From M3007 sp041392625 (lineage in GTDB: Bacteria; Bacteroidota; Bacteroidia; Chitinophagales; Saprospiraceae), in assembly GCA_041392625.1 (NCBI GenBank), contig JAWKLR010000011.1, positions 1-64,000 on the forward strand: a DNA stretch of 64,000 nucleotides. The letters run 5' to 3'. Below, piece by piece: positions 53,501-62,514 of this stretch (position 1 is the first letter of the stretch; each line of letters starts with the position of its first letter). The position numbers and the translations under genes are program-made. The notes beneath the pieces were generated by a model, which searched no databases, was not told where the DNA came from, and worked only from the letters and a program-made list of their open reading frames with translations.

Positions 53501-54574
53501 TTATTCAATCAGCCCCAGTTTCTTTGCACGTTCTTCCCATTTTTTTCTGGCAAAAGCCTGGAGGTCGGATACCGAATCGGTTTCATCCATGATTTCCATT
53601 CCCATCAGGGTCTCAATGATATCTTCGATGGTAACCAGGCCCGACAAGCCGCCGTATTCATCTACCACTACTGCCATGTGGGCACGTTTATCCGTTAGCA
53701 GGGAAAAGAGTTTGCGCACATTCATGGTCTCGGGTATCAAGGTCAACTCGCGTTGAATATCCTTCAAATGCGTCTTTCGGTTGCCATCAATCATGGCTTG
53801 CAGCAGGTCATCTTTCAACAAGACACCAGACACACTGTCCCGGCTTTCCTTATACAGTGGAATGCGTGAAAACCGAAATGGTTTATTCTTAGAATAAAAT
53901 TCCTCCAGCGTTTCATCCTCACTGGCCATGACCATCACTGTTCGGGGAGTCATAATGTCTCGGGCCTGCAGATCATCAAAGCGCAGGACATTTTTGATCA
54001 GTTCATAATCCGACTGATCGATTTCACCGCTTTCACTCACTACATCGGCCATGGCAGCAAAATCCTGTTTGCTGAATACACTTTTCTCCTTGTCTTTTTT
54101 GAGCAATTTGGTAAGGCGATTGCTCAGCCAAACAAATGGACGGAGCACCAGTACCAAAATATTGATGGAACGCGCGGTTACCGGTGCCAGGGATTTCCAA
54201 TTGTTTGCACCAATGGTTTTAGGGATAATTTCCGAGAGGTACAGAATAGCCAGAGTCATCAAGGCAGCTATGATCGATTCATACGACAGTTCAAAACCAT
54301 AAATGGTAACTGTATGGTCGCCAAAAACCTCGCCTGCCTGCGCACCGACACCAATCGCACCGACCGTGTGGGCGATGGTATTCAGGGTAAGAATGGCCGA
54401 AAGCGGCTTGTCGATATCCGCTTTTAATTTGGAAATCAACTTTCCAGTGGGTGGGTCATCCTGCTCCTTGCGTTTAATATACGATGGCGTGATGCTCAAC
54501 AGCACCGATTCCCACACCGAGCACAGGAACGAGAAAATAATAGATACAAGAAAAAAAGCGATCAATAAGGTCAT
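53501..54574 (-). CDS. CNNM/CorC-type transporter-associated protein (DUF21 plus CBS pair)
   Basis: A 357-residue membrane protein. Four hydrophobic segments in residues 1-155 form the DUF21 domain (LNTIAHTVGAIGVGAQAGEV and SEIIPKTIGANNWKSLAPV). A CBS pair lies at about 205-330 (ARDIMTPRTVMVMASEDETL, HMAVVVDEYGGLSGLVTIED). The usual C-terminal CorC_HlyC domain (~80 residues) is absent; the protein ends with a charged stretch after the second CBS. Such proteins are thought to act in Mg2+/Co2+ efflux or its control. Confidence 0.88.
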   Translation of the reverse strand: MTLLIAFFLVSIIFSFLCSVWESVLLSITPSYIKRKEQDDPPTGKLISKLKADIDKPLSAILTLNTIAHTVGAIGVGAQAGEVFGDHTVTIYGFELSYESIIAALMTLAILYLSEIIPKTIGANNWKSLAPVTARSINILVLVLRPFVWLSNRLTKLLKKDKEKSVFSKQDFAAMADVVSESGEIDQSDYELIKNVLRFDDLQARDIMTPRTVMVMASEDETLEEFYSKNKPFRFSRIPLYKESRDSVSGVLLKDDLLQAMIDGNRKTHLKDIQRELTLIPETMNVRKLFSLLTDKRAHMAVVVDEYGGLSGLVTIEDIIETLMGMEIMDETDSVSDLQAFARKKWEERAKKLGLIE

Positions 54575-54615
54575 GCTGAATCAGGCTTACTTTTAATGTG
54601 TTGGATTGGAGTCAG

Positions 54616-55920
54616 TTACTTATTTTGAAAAGCATTCCAGATGGCTTCGCGCTCAATCAGAAGCTGTTGCCGTTCCGGATGCCGTTTGGCTTTCCAGGAT
54701 AAAGCCCAGGCCTGGGCGAATGATTTATACAAGGCATAAACCCAGGCCAGCAGGGGCAACAACAAGGCTATGCCTATCCATACTGGATTGAATGAAATCA
54801 GGGCAATGAGAAACAGCAGTCCGTAATACACCAAGCCAATAAACTGGCCAATCCCCATCAAAACACTGGAATAGAACTCCACCTTTTTCACCTTTTTTCT
54901 GGTCAGGTATTTTGACAAATAACGAACCGGCCAACTGGTGATTCCTCCCAGTGCATAAAATGGGAATACCAGAATCAAAACCAATAGCCGCAGAAATGAA
55001 GAATATTCCGGATGCATTAGTCCGCGATCATCTACTTCCAGTTTTTGCAAGCGGGCAAAATACGCCTCGACCTTTTTACCCAACGCCGGAACCTGATCGT
55101 CCAAGACGTTAATCTGATCGCAGATGGCTTTTTCACCATCAAATGCCTTTTTATTGAAATGGACTACCGGGACTAATCGTTCCACCAAATTGTTTCGGTG
55201 CAGGGTAAGCATGTCTTCTGCTACCGGGCAATAGTCCGGATTCTCGACATGGCAACACAGCACCTTGAGTTTTTCGTGAATATCCAGGCAAAGTGTACGC
55301 ACTGCGGCTGCCGGACTATCCTGGTATTGCTCCCAGTAATCCCGAATGTATATGGGTTCACCGATGTTCACCATGGCTACCTCCCGTTCCCTATCACCGT
55401 ACCGGTAACTAAATCCGATGGGCAACACCTGGAGTTCTTCCAGTTGTTCCTGTTCATAGGTTTGGAATGCAATTCGGGCTATGCCTTTCTGAGTTGGGCG
55501 GACGTGTTTATCCAGGTGGTGTTCTCCTTCCACGAAAATGGTTACAATTTTCCGGTCGACCAGTTGCTTGCGGCAGTAATCAAAAACCTGATCATTGCGG
55601 TCGCGCCCGGTGTATCCATCCCGGGTTCGATATACCGGAAACATGTTTACACTCTCCAGGAGTTTTCGAAAAAAGGGCTTTTTGAACACATCGCCCCGAG
55701 TCATGTAATACACCGGAGGGCGAAAATAAACCCCCATTAAAACCGGATCAAGAAAAGCAGTTGGGTGGTTGGCTGCAATCAGCACGGGCTTATCTTCCGG
55801 AATCTTTGTCAACCGGTCGATGTGCACATTGCGGAAAAAGCCCACAAACATCACGCGAAGTGTTTGAGAAAAAACCATATAGGCTTTCCCGTCACTCTTA
55901 TGGTATAAACTCCATTTCAT
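54616..55920 (-). CDS. 1-acyl-sn-glycerol-3-phosphate acyltransferase (PlsC-like)
   Basis: The ATG at 55920 (MKWSLYHKSDGKAYMVFSQT) is chosen; the frame is open for a further 42 codons upstream but the added residues lack family likeness. The acyltransferase signature is VLIAANHPTAFLDPVL (NHx4D). The other motif blocks appear as MFPVYRTRDG and FVEGEHHLDKHVRPTQKGIA, followed by LPIGFSYR. The C-terminus has about three hydrophobic segments (ALGGITSWPVRYLSKY; LVYYGLLFLIALISF), giving 434 residues. It would acylate lysophosphatidate in membrane-lipid synthesis. A different acyl acceptor cannot be excluded. Confidence 0.87.
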   Translation of the reverse strand: MKWSLYHKSDGKAYMVFSQTLRVMFVGFFRNVHIDRLTKIPEDKPVLIAANHPTAFLDPVLMGVYFRPPVYYMTRGDVFKKPFFRKLLESVNMFPVYRTRDGYTGRDRNDQVFDYCRKQLVDRKIVTIFVEGEHHLDKHVRPTQKGIARIAFQTYEQEQLEELQVLPIGFSYRYGDREREVAMVNIGEPIYIRDYWEQYQDSPAAAVRTLCLDIHEKLKVLCCHVENPDYCPVAEDMLTLHRNNLVERLVPVVHFNKKAFDGEKAICDQINVLDDQVPALGKKVEAYFARLQKLEVDDRGLMHPEYSSFLRLLVLILVFPFYALGGITSWPVRYLSKYLTRKKVKKVEFYSSVLMGIGQFIGLVYYGLLFLIALISFNPVWIGIALLLPLLAWVYALYKSFAQAWALSWKAKRHPERQQLLIEREAIWNAFQNK

Positions 55921-56102
55921 ATTAATCCGTTTAGGGTTCCTGCATTGGCTTGTTGAGTACTTTCCTGTCGCATTCCACTCAGAAAGGGTCTGCAAGCACA
56001 TGAAACTACCAGACAATTCACCCTTTTTTTCTAAAATTGCAGTCAATCGCGAAGTTAGATTAATTTCGCTATTTGCAGGCCCTTGAACGGATCTTAAAAA
56101 GC

Positions 56103-57005
56103 ATGAACTACCTCATCGTAATTGGCGGTGCCACAGCAACCGGAAAAACCAGGCTTTCTATCGAGCTGGCTCAGCACTTTGGTGCAGAGATTATTTCGGC
56201 AGACAGCAGGCAATTTTACCGGGAAATGGAAATTGGCACGGCCAAGCCAAACAGGGAGGAATTGGCAGCGGCACCCCACCACGGCATCAATACACTTTCT
56301 GTTGAGGATCCGTACAGCGTCGGGGCTTTTGAGCAATTTGCCCTGGAAACACTTGAATCCCTGTTTGCTAAAAATCGGTTTGCTATCCTGGTAGGCGGCT
56401 CCGGCCTGTTTATCCGGGCAGTCTGCGAAGGACTGGACCAATTCCCGGAAATTAGTCAGGAGACAAAAGACGCCGTAGAAACCGGCATGGAACAAGGTGG
56501 TTTATCCTGGATGCAGGATCAATTGAAAAAATACGATCCGGAATACTTTGAGCAGGTTGATCAGCAAAATCCTGCTCGCCTTCGTCGGGCATTGGAGGTT
56601 TGTATTGAGTCCGGACAGCCTTATTCCTATTTTTTGAATAAAGACAAACCGGCCCGTCCTTTTACGCCTATTTACATCTTGCTTGATGTCGAACGGGAAA
56701 CCCTGTACCAACGAATCAATGACCGGGTAGATGCCATGCTGGAAGCAGGCCTGGAGGAGGAAGCCAGACAATTGCTTCCGCATCGCCACCAGATTGCCCT
56801 AAAGACCGTCGGGTACGAGGAATGGTTTGATTTTTTTGATGGGAAAACAAGTCGTGAAGAAGCCATTGATAAAATCAAACAGCATTCACGCAATTATGCA
56901 AAACGACAAGCAACCTGGTTTCGAAAATACGGTACATGGAAAGCCTTTCACCCGGAAGATACGGAAGAAATCATCCGGTACATTCAATCCCTCACTACCG
57001 ATTGA
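56103..57005 (+). CDS. miaA: tRNA dimethylallyltransferase
   Basis: MiaA adds a dimethylallyl group to A37 of tRNAs reading UNN codons. The ATG at 56103 starts directly in MNYLIVIGGATATGKTRLSI with the P-loop GATATGKT. DSRQFYREMEIGTAKPNREE is the family block II, and the ILVGGSGLFIRAVCEGLD and RLRRALEV motifs follow. KQHSRNYAKRQATWFRKYG closes it. The length (300) is right for the family. It converges with the PAP2 gene and the 3' ends overlap by 11 bases. Confidence 0.96.
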   Translation: MNYLIVIGGATATGKTRLSIELAQHFGAEIISADSRQFYREMEIGTAKPNREELAAAPHHGINTLSVEDPYSVGAFEQFALETLESLFAKNRFAILVGGSGLFIRAVCEGLDQFPEISQETKDAVETGMEQGGLSWMQDQLKKYDPEYFEQVDQQNPARLRRALEVCIESGQPYSYFLNKDKPARPFTPIYILLDVERETLYQRINDRVDAMLEAGLEEEARQLLPHRHQIALKTVGYEEWFDFFDGKTSREEAIDKIKQHSRNYAKRQATWFRKYGTWKAFHPEDTEEIIRYIQSLTTD

Positions 57006-57714
57006 ATGCAGCGGCCTTATCCAACCAACTCAGTCCATTCAGGAAGCGCCAGTTGATCCACCAGACCAGTGCAGAAAGACTAAGACCCAATACACAACCG
57101 GCGAGTACATCGGTCAGAAAATGCTGCACCAGAAAAATTCGGGAAAGCGCAACTAAAAAGCCCAATCCGGCCAGGAACAGTCCGGTTTTCTTTTTTCGCA
57201 TGATCAATGCCATTCCAGCCAGCAAACTGTACAGGGCAAAGGCTGCCGTGGTATGTCCACTTGGAAAACTTGTCCTTCCACTATACAACTTAACCCCCGG
57301 TACAAAAACTACTGAATCCAGTTGTCCGGTTTTCTCAAAAAACACTACTGGCCGGTCTTTTCCGATTTTGTCCTTTAACTGGTAAGATACCGGAATGATG
57401 ATCAGACCGCCAATCAGAATGAGTGCGGAAAATCGATACCGAACGAACAAAAGCAGGATAAAAGCCACTACAAATGCAGTTGGCTCGCCCAGTTGAGTAG
57501 CCAATTTAAAAAAGGTATTCAAGGGCTCCAGCCGGAAGTCATTGAAAAAAATGATTTCCCGTCCCGGCGGAACAAACAAATTGAGCAGCAGTCCGGCATT
57601 AAATAACATCAACACAGGGATCACAAACCACCCATTTGCCCACCAACCATTGTTTGAATTTAATTGAGGAAATTCATCAGATAACCGATTCCCCGGAATA
57701 CTATCACCAGACAT
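56995..57714 (-). CDS. PAP2-family phosphatase (membrane)
   Basis: A 239-residue membrane phosphatase. Catalytic blocks are KDKIGKDRP (KxxxxxxRP), FPSGHTTAAFALY (PSGH) and SRIFLVQHFLTDVLAG (SRxxxxxH). It has about six hydrophobic segments. Substrates in the family include undecaprenyl diphosphate and phosphatidic acid; which one cannot be told. Its start lies inside the end of the LptF/G gene (overlap 55 bases in another frame), so the first residues are uncertain. No later ATG precedes the first helix, which supports the long start. Confidence 0.86.
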   Translation of the reverse strand: MSGDSIPGNRLSDEFPQLNSNNGWWANGWFVIPVLMLFNAGLLLNLFVPPGREIIFFNDFRLEPLNTFFKLATQLGEPTAFVVAFILLLFVRYRFSALILIGGLIIIPVSYQLKDKIGKDRPVVFFEKTGQLDSVVFVPGVKLYSGRTSFPSGHTTAAFALYSLLAGMALIMRKKKTGLFLAGLGFLVALSRIFLVQHFLTDVLAGCVLGLSLSALVWWINWRFLNGLSWLDKAAAFNR

Positions 57715-59255
57715 ACAAGCATTAGAATAAATAGTTTCCAGCTAAACTGATCGCGGCTGGCAAACCATGTGAGTAAAGCCCCAAAGGGCATTAGAATCAG
57801 GCATGGGGTCATGGCCGCCCAAAAGGGCGTAAGGATATACAACTCAGCAAGTTTCTTACAGACAATGCTGAGCATGACAAATATGACAAAAAATATAATG
57901 GAGACCAGAATTGGGTAACCAAACCCGCCTTTTCGGATAATGGCACCCATTGGCCCACCAATAAACAGAAATACCAGACAGACCAGCGCATAACTGTATT
58001 TGATATACAGTTCATAGCCTGTTTTAACGTACTCTTTCTTTCTGCTTTCGATTTGAGACTCTCGTGTTTTTAAGGCATTGATTGAGGTCTTTGCCCGGTT
58101 AAATGCTTCCAGGCGCAAACGCATATGATCTTTTTTATCAAAAGACTCCAAAAAAGAGGAATAAGACGACCACTTAAGACTGTCTTTCTGTGCCGGCACA
58201 ATGGATTTGGCACCCTCAGCCTCCAGGCGCTGCTGCACCTCGGAAATCATACGCATTTGCCGAATGGCTTCCCCATCTTTTTTTATTGAAATACCCGTAG
58301 AGTCGGTGGAGTTTTCCTCCTTTGCTTTTTCCTGTACTTCCCTCCGCTCTTGTACGCGTCGGATGTTGATCAACATATCATCTGCAATCTGATAGTGCCC
58401 TTCCAACATCATATCGCGCAGGGAATCTTTCAGCATGCGTAATTGATTCATGCTGAGCATGGATCGCTGTTGTTTGAACCGGTCTTCATCCGTCCGATTC
58501 ATATCAAACTCCCCCAAATCCCAGACTTTGGTCCAGGATTTAAAGTTGGTGCGGACAAACGGATATTTGGCATTATTGGAATTCCCCGGTGTCTGGTTGG
58601 GCTCCTGATATTGGGTCCCATCGAAGAGGTTCATGACAAAAAAACGCTTGTCGGCTGTAGTAAACATTTGACCGCTGTCTGCCAGAATCTGGTTAAACCG
58701 CGCATTGGCACTCCGGGTCTGATCTTCAATCATCACATCGGTGATGGTTTCATCGTCCTTCTTCTTATCTCCTACCCGAATCACAAATTGTCGGAAGTCC
58801 TCATTGAAAACGCCCTCTTCAATCGTAAGTGCCGGCTTTTGTTTCCGGATATCATACAATCGCGCCTTAAACTTCAGGTTGGCAATGGGAATCAAATAAT
58901 CCGAGCAGACATAAGAGAAAAACGCTACACCGGCAGCTGCAAAAATCAGGCTGCGCATCACCCGAAGCACTGAAACCCCGGCTGACTTCATGCTAGACAA
59001 CTCATAGCGCTCAGCAAGGTTGCCCATCACCATCACGGAAGCAAGCAATACGGCAATGGGCAAAGCCATCGGGAATGTTGCTACCGAAAGGTAACTGATC
59101 AATTCAATGAGAATCAGAATACTCACCCCTTTCCCGGCAATTTCATCTATGTATAACCATAGGAATTGCATTACCAGTACGAACAAGGCAATCCCGAACG
59201 AGACAATGAACGGGCCAAACGAACTGCTAAGAAGGAGTTTATCTATTTTCTTCAT
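57660..59255 (-). CDS. LptF/LptG-family permease (LPS transport)
   Basis: A 531-residue inner-membrane protein of the YjgP/YjgQ family. The ATG at 59255 starts MKKIDKLLLSSSFGPFIVSF. Helices are at about residues 12-33, 50-75, 98-118 and three more at 405-500 (YALVCLVFLFIGGPMGAIIR; LILMPFGALLTWF). The periplasmic beta-jellyroll segment between them has a long insertion, with the coiled-coil-rich stretch RRVQEREVQ-like and KSINALKTRESQIESRKK-like. The length is greater than the ~360 residues of proteobacterial LptF/G. It would help extract LPS from the inner membrane, with partners not seen here. Confidence 0.92.
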   Translation of the reverse strand: MKKIDKLLLSSSFGPFIVSFGIALFVLVMQFLWLYIDEIAGKGVSILILIELISYLSVATFPMALPIAVLLASVMVMGNLAERYELSSMKSAGVSVLRVMRSLIFAAAGVAFFSYVCSDYLIPIANLKFKARLYDIRKQKPALTIEEGVFNEDFRQFVIRVGDKKKDDETITDVMIEDQTRSANARFNQILADSGQMFTTADKRFFVMNLFDGTQYQEPNQTPGNSNNAKYPFVRTNFKSWTKVWDLGEFDMNRTDEDRFKQQRSMLSMNQLRMLKDSLRDMMLEGHYQIADDMLINIRRVQERREVQEKAKEENSTDSTGISIKKDGEAIRQMRMISEVQQRLEAEGAKSIVPAQKDSLKWSSYSSFLESFDKKDHMRLRLEAFNRAKTSINALKTRESQIESRKKEYVKTGYELYIKYSYALVCLVFLFIGGPMGAIIRKGGFGYPILVSIIFFVIFVMLSIVCKKLAELYILTPFWAAMTPCLILMPFGALLTWFASRDQFSWKLFILMLVCLVIVFRGIGYLMNFLN

Positions 59256-59307
59256 GAATGCAAAAGGCACTTGGCCTTACAAGTTATAGGGGTAACTATT
59301 CCGCGAA

Positions 59308-59979
59308 TTACATATCAAACACCGGACTAAACGCTTTGAGCGCAGAAATAGTTGCCTTTGGATCATCTGCTTTAAATACACTGCTTCCTGCAACCAATAC
59401 ATCGGCACCTGCCTGAAGCAGGGTTTCTGCATTTTGCAAGCCTACTCCACCGTCAATCTCAATCAGAGCTGGGGAATTTGCTGTGTCAATCATCTTGCGA
59501 AGCTGGCGCACTTTTTCCAGGGTACCGTAAATGAACTTTTGTCCACCAAAGCCCGGATTAACCGACATGATCAGTACCAAGTCCAAATCTTCAATTACAT
59601 TTTCCAACACACTTACCGGTGTATGCGGGTTAAGTGCTACTCCGGCTTTGGCGCCACATTCCTTGATTTGGTGAATGGTTCGGTGTAAATGCGGACAAGC
59701 CTCATAATGCACAGTAATCACATCTGCACCGGCATCCCGAAAAGCCTCAATGTATTTCTCGGGTTCTACAATCATGAGGTGGACATCCAGCGGCTTTTTG
59801 GCAACTTTATTCATCGCCTCAACGATAAACATTCCAAAACTGATGTTTGGCACAAAGCGGCCATCCATAATGTCAACGTGAAACCAGTCTGCTTCGCTGG
59901 CATTCACCATTTCCATGTCTTCTCCCAGTTTGGTGAAATCTGCAGCCAGCAGGCTGGGAGCAATCAAATGCTTTCTCAT
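59308..59979 (-). CDS. rpe: Ribulose-phosphate 3-epimerase
   Basis: A 223-residue TIM-barrel enzyme converting ribulose-5-phosphate to xylulose-5-phosphate in the pentose phosphate pathway. Motifs LIAPSLLAADFTKLGEDM, WFHVDIMDGRFVPNISFG, DVHLMIVEPEKYIEAF and LVLIMSVNPGFGGQKFI are all present, with DGGVGLQNAETLLQAGADVL near the end. Metal-binding His and Asp residues lie in HVDIMDG and DVHLM. Length is as expected. It lies 52 bases past the LptF/G start and 47 before the exonuclease stop. Confidence 0.96.
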   Translation of the reverse strand: MRKHLIAPSLLAADFTKLGEDMEMVNASEADWFHVDIMDGRFVPNISFGMFIVEAMNKVAKKPLDVHLMIVEPEKYIEAFRDAGADVITVHYEACPHLHRTIHQIKECGAKAGVALNPHTPVSVLENVIEDLDLVLIMSVNPGFGGQKFIYGTLEKVRQLRKMIDTANSPALIEIDGGVGLQNAETLLQAGADVLVAGSSVFKADDPKATISALKAFSPVFDM

Positions 59980-60026
59980 AATAAATTTGGCTAGGTTTTA
60001 TCTATCTTGATAACTATACAATCCAC

Positions 60027-60785
60027 TCATCGCCCGACCGGAATTACCTGGTCGGCGTCTAGGAGTGGAAGACGTTTCATTTTAAGGTATAACTGTACGG
60101 TGGCAACGACATCCTTTTCACAATAGGTTGCAATTCGCTCCAAGTCCCGTTCCTCCCAATATACATAGGCAACATCCCCACCATCAATATCGTCTTTGGG
60201 TGAAGGGAAGCCAAAGACCGCAGCGAGGAGTTTTAGGGATGTATAGTTTTTGATGTCACCAAATTTCCACAATTCCATGGTGTCCAGCAGGTGCTTGGTT
60301 TCCCAGGGCTTTTTTCCGGCTATATCCAGCAAGCGGGGAAAAGGCAACTGATTTACCATAATACGACGGCAAATATATGGAACATCAAACTCGCGGATGT
60401 TGTGCCCGCAAATGGCAAATCGATCCGGGCTGTTAAAATAATTGTCGAGCAACTCATTGAATTCTTTCAACAGCGTTTTTTCATCGTGGTGGGCAAATGA
60501 CTTCACCCGAAGTTTGGGCTTATCATCTCCGCCCCCTTTAGTGAGAAAGCCCACAGAGATGCAAACGATCCGCCCGAACTCGGCATAAATACCGGCCCGA
60601 TCATAGGCTCCAACCATTTCGTCATAACTGATTTCCTCCATGGGTTTGCGCAACAACGACCGGCACTTCAACCCCCAAAGTTCCTGCATGGATTCGGGAA
60701 GTGAGTCAAAGTCCTGGCTTGCAGGGACCGTCTCGATATCGAGAAAAAGAATGTTGTACAGATCAAAAGTATCCAGATATGACAT
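60027..60785 (-). CDS. 3'-5' exonuclease, PolB-like (DEDDy) family
   Basis: A 252-residue RNase-H-fold exonuclease. The ATG at 60785 gives MSYLDTFDLYNILFLDIETV, with the Exo I DxE motif (LDIETVP). Exo II is FAICGHNIREFDVPYICRR and Exo III includes RIATYCEKDVVATVQLYL with a Y-x3-D pattern. This is the predicted PolB-associated exonuclease family (PF10108). It probably works in DNA repair or processing, since no polymerase domain is attached. The start 33 bases further upstream is less likely. Confidence 0.9.
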   Translation of the reverse strand: MSYLDTFDLYNILFLDIETVPASQDFDSLPESMQELWGLKCRSLLRKPMEEISYDEMVGAYDRAGIYAEFGRIVCISVGFLTKGGGDDKPKLRVKSFAHHDEKTLLKEFNELLDNYFNSPDRFAICGHNIREFDVPYICRRIMVNQLPFPRLLDIAGKKPWETKHLLDTMELWKFGDIKNYTSLKLLAAVFGFPSPKDDIDGGDVAYVYWEERDLERIATYCEKDVVATVQLYLKMKRLPLLDADQVIPVGR

Positions 60786-60985
60786 AGTAGTACCGCTTAG
60801 TTGCACAAAGGTACTCAAGTAGATTGAGCCAGATGCCCTGTTGCCTAAAAATTCGCTTTAGGCAGAATGTATTTTTTCAAGAAAAGCCACAGAAAATTGA
60901 TAGAAAACGCTCCGGAATTCCAACTAAACAGCGCTAGGGAAAACCCTGAATTTATAGAAAATTCGCATATGTTTTGCAATAATGA

Positions 60986-61018
60986 TTTGCATTCCACGGT
61001 TTAAATCCCATACTTTTG
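60986..61018 (+). promoter_or_regulatory. Promoter of the coiled-coil protein gene
   Basis: TACTTTTG at 61011-61018 matches the -7 box, with TTTG at 60986-60989 as -33 and 21-base spacing. The leader to the ATG at 61096 would be about 70 bases. The rest of the 310-bp gap from 60786 holds nothing clear. Confidence 0.65.
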
Positions 61019-61095
61019 AGCAATCAAACAAACCAAAACAACCCACATTAAACCATCCATTTAACTAAATTCTTAACCATCAATAACAATTTCGT

Positions 61096-62111
61096 ATGAG
61101 CACTCCCAGCAATTTCAACCAACCGAATCCTGCACCTTACGGCTCCGAAGGAGAAAATCCACAAAAGCGTACCATCACCATCATGGGTGTTGTAATTGGT
61201 CTGCTTTTACTGACCAGCATCTTCCTTCTCGTAAGCCGCTACCAAACAGGTAAAAAACTCAGCGGTACTCAAACTGAACTCTCTGAGCAAAAAGCAGCAT
61301 TCGCAGAATTGGACGCCCAATTCAACGAAGCAGTTACTGAACTGGAACAACAGAAAGGAATCAATGCCGAGTTGGACGCCAAAATCAACGAGCAACTCGC
61401 TCAATTGGAAGAAAACAAAGGTAAAATCGAAACCTTGATCCGCGAAAAGCAGAACTACCGCTCTGCAATGAACAAATTCAAAACTCAGAAAGACGAGTAC
61501 CTCGCCGAACTGGAGCAATTGAAAGAACAAATCGGTATTCTGACTGAGCAAAACACGCAGTTGACTTCTGAAAATGAACTGCTTGTTACCAACCTGAGCG
61601 AAACTCAAAGCCAGCTGGAAGAAAACCAATACAGCAAAGCAGCCTTGATTTCTGAAAACTCAACTGAAACTGAGCGCCAGTACCTGTCACAAAAAGTAGA
61701 TGTTGCTTCTGCAGTAAAAGTGAGCAACATCCAGGTAAAAGCAGTTGCAGTAACCAGCAGCGGTAAAGAGAGACTAAATCTCGTGCAAAGAAGATTGACC
61801 GCCTGAATATCTGCTTCACCGCAGAAGCCAACGAGGTAGTTGAATCTGGTGAAGAAAACTTCTTCATCATCGTAACCGACCCAACAGGCGTTCCACTTTA
61901 CCTTGAGACACTCGGTTCAGGTATCGTAACTGACAAGCGCAAAGGCGAAGAGTTCCGCTACACAACTGTTGCTTCTGTAAACTACGCAAACGAGCCAGTA
62001 CAGGCTTGTGGCGCCTGGGAACCAGGACAGAGCTTCAGCAAAGGCAAATACACCGTAGCAGTGTACAACAAAGGCTACAAAGTAGGTAGCGGCGCCTTCC
62101 AACTGAAATAA
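61096..62111 (+). CDS. Membrane-anchored long coiled-coil protein, one frameshift
   Basis: Residues ~27-47 are a single transmembrane helix (TITIMGVVIGLLLLTSIFLL). Residues 50-185 form a regular coiled coil rich in E, Q and K. The straight frame stops at 61806. A one-base shift near 61765 gives ETKSRAKKIDRLNICFTAEA, then VTDPTGVPLYLETLGS and KGKYTVAVYNKGYKVGSGAF and ends at 62111. That C-terminal globular domain is strand-rich and coherent, so the restored protein of about 338 residues is likely real. Function is unknown; a periplasmic strut or envelope-associated role is possible. Confidence 0.78.
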
Positions 62112-62139
62112 TTGTAATCCGACCAATACCCGATTTATC

Positions 62140-62176
62140 AAGAGTCATTCCGAATGTACGGAGTGGCTCTTGTTTT
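62140..62176 (+). terminator. Terminator after the coiled-coil gene
   Basis: A 13-bp stem (62140-62152 with 62159-62171, including two G-U pairs) around a 6-base loop, followed by GTTTTT. It lies 28 bases past the corrected stop at 62111. The rest of the 403-bp gap to 62515 is unremarkable. Confidence 0.75.
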
Positions 62177-62514
62177 TGGGGGTGACATATCCTGCTTTTC
62201 GTCGAATTGTTTGTGTGGCTAGTTTTTTTGGATGCACCTTTATAGCAGCAAACGCTGGTTTCATTCCGTTGACTTATTGTTAAGACTGCAATAGGCACGG
62301 AATGCCTTCGTTTTAGGAACATGTTTTAGCATGCCTGCTGCTTTTTTAATCCTCCAAATCAAGAATAAACCACACTACTGATTTGGAAGTCAAAGCGCCC
62401 TCCAACCGATTCCCTTTCGCTTTGTTTCCAATCCAAACCGGCTGCAAGTCTCCAGCCCAGTTGCCTTATAAGGAAATTGGACCGGATAATTCTGCATCCC
62501 TAAAACTACTTTGT

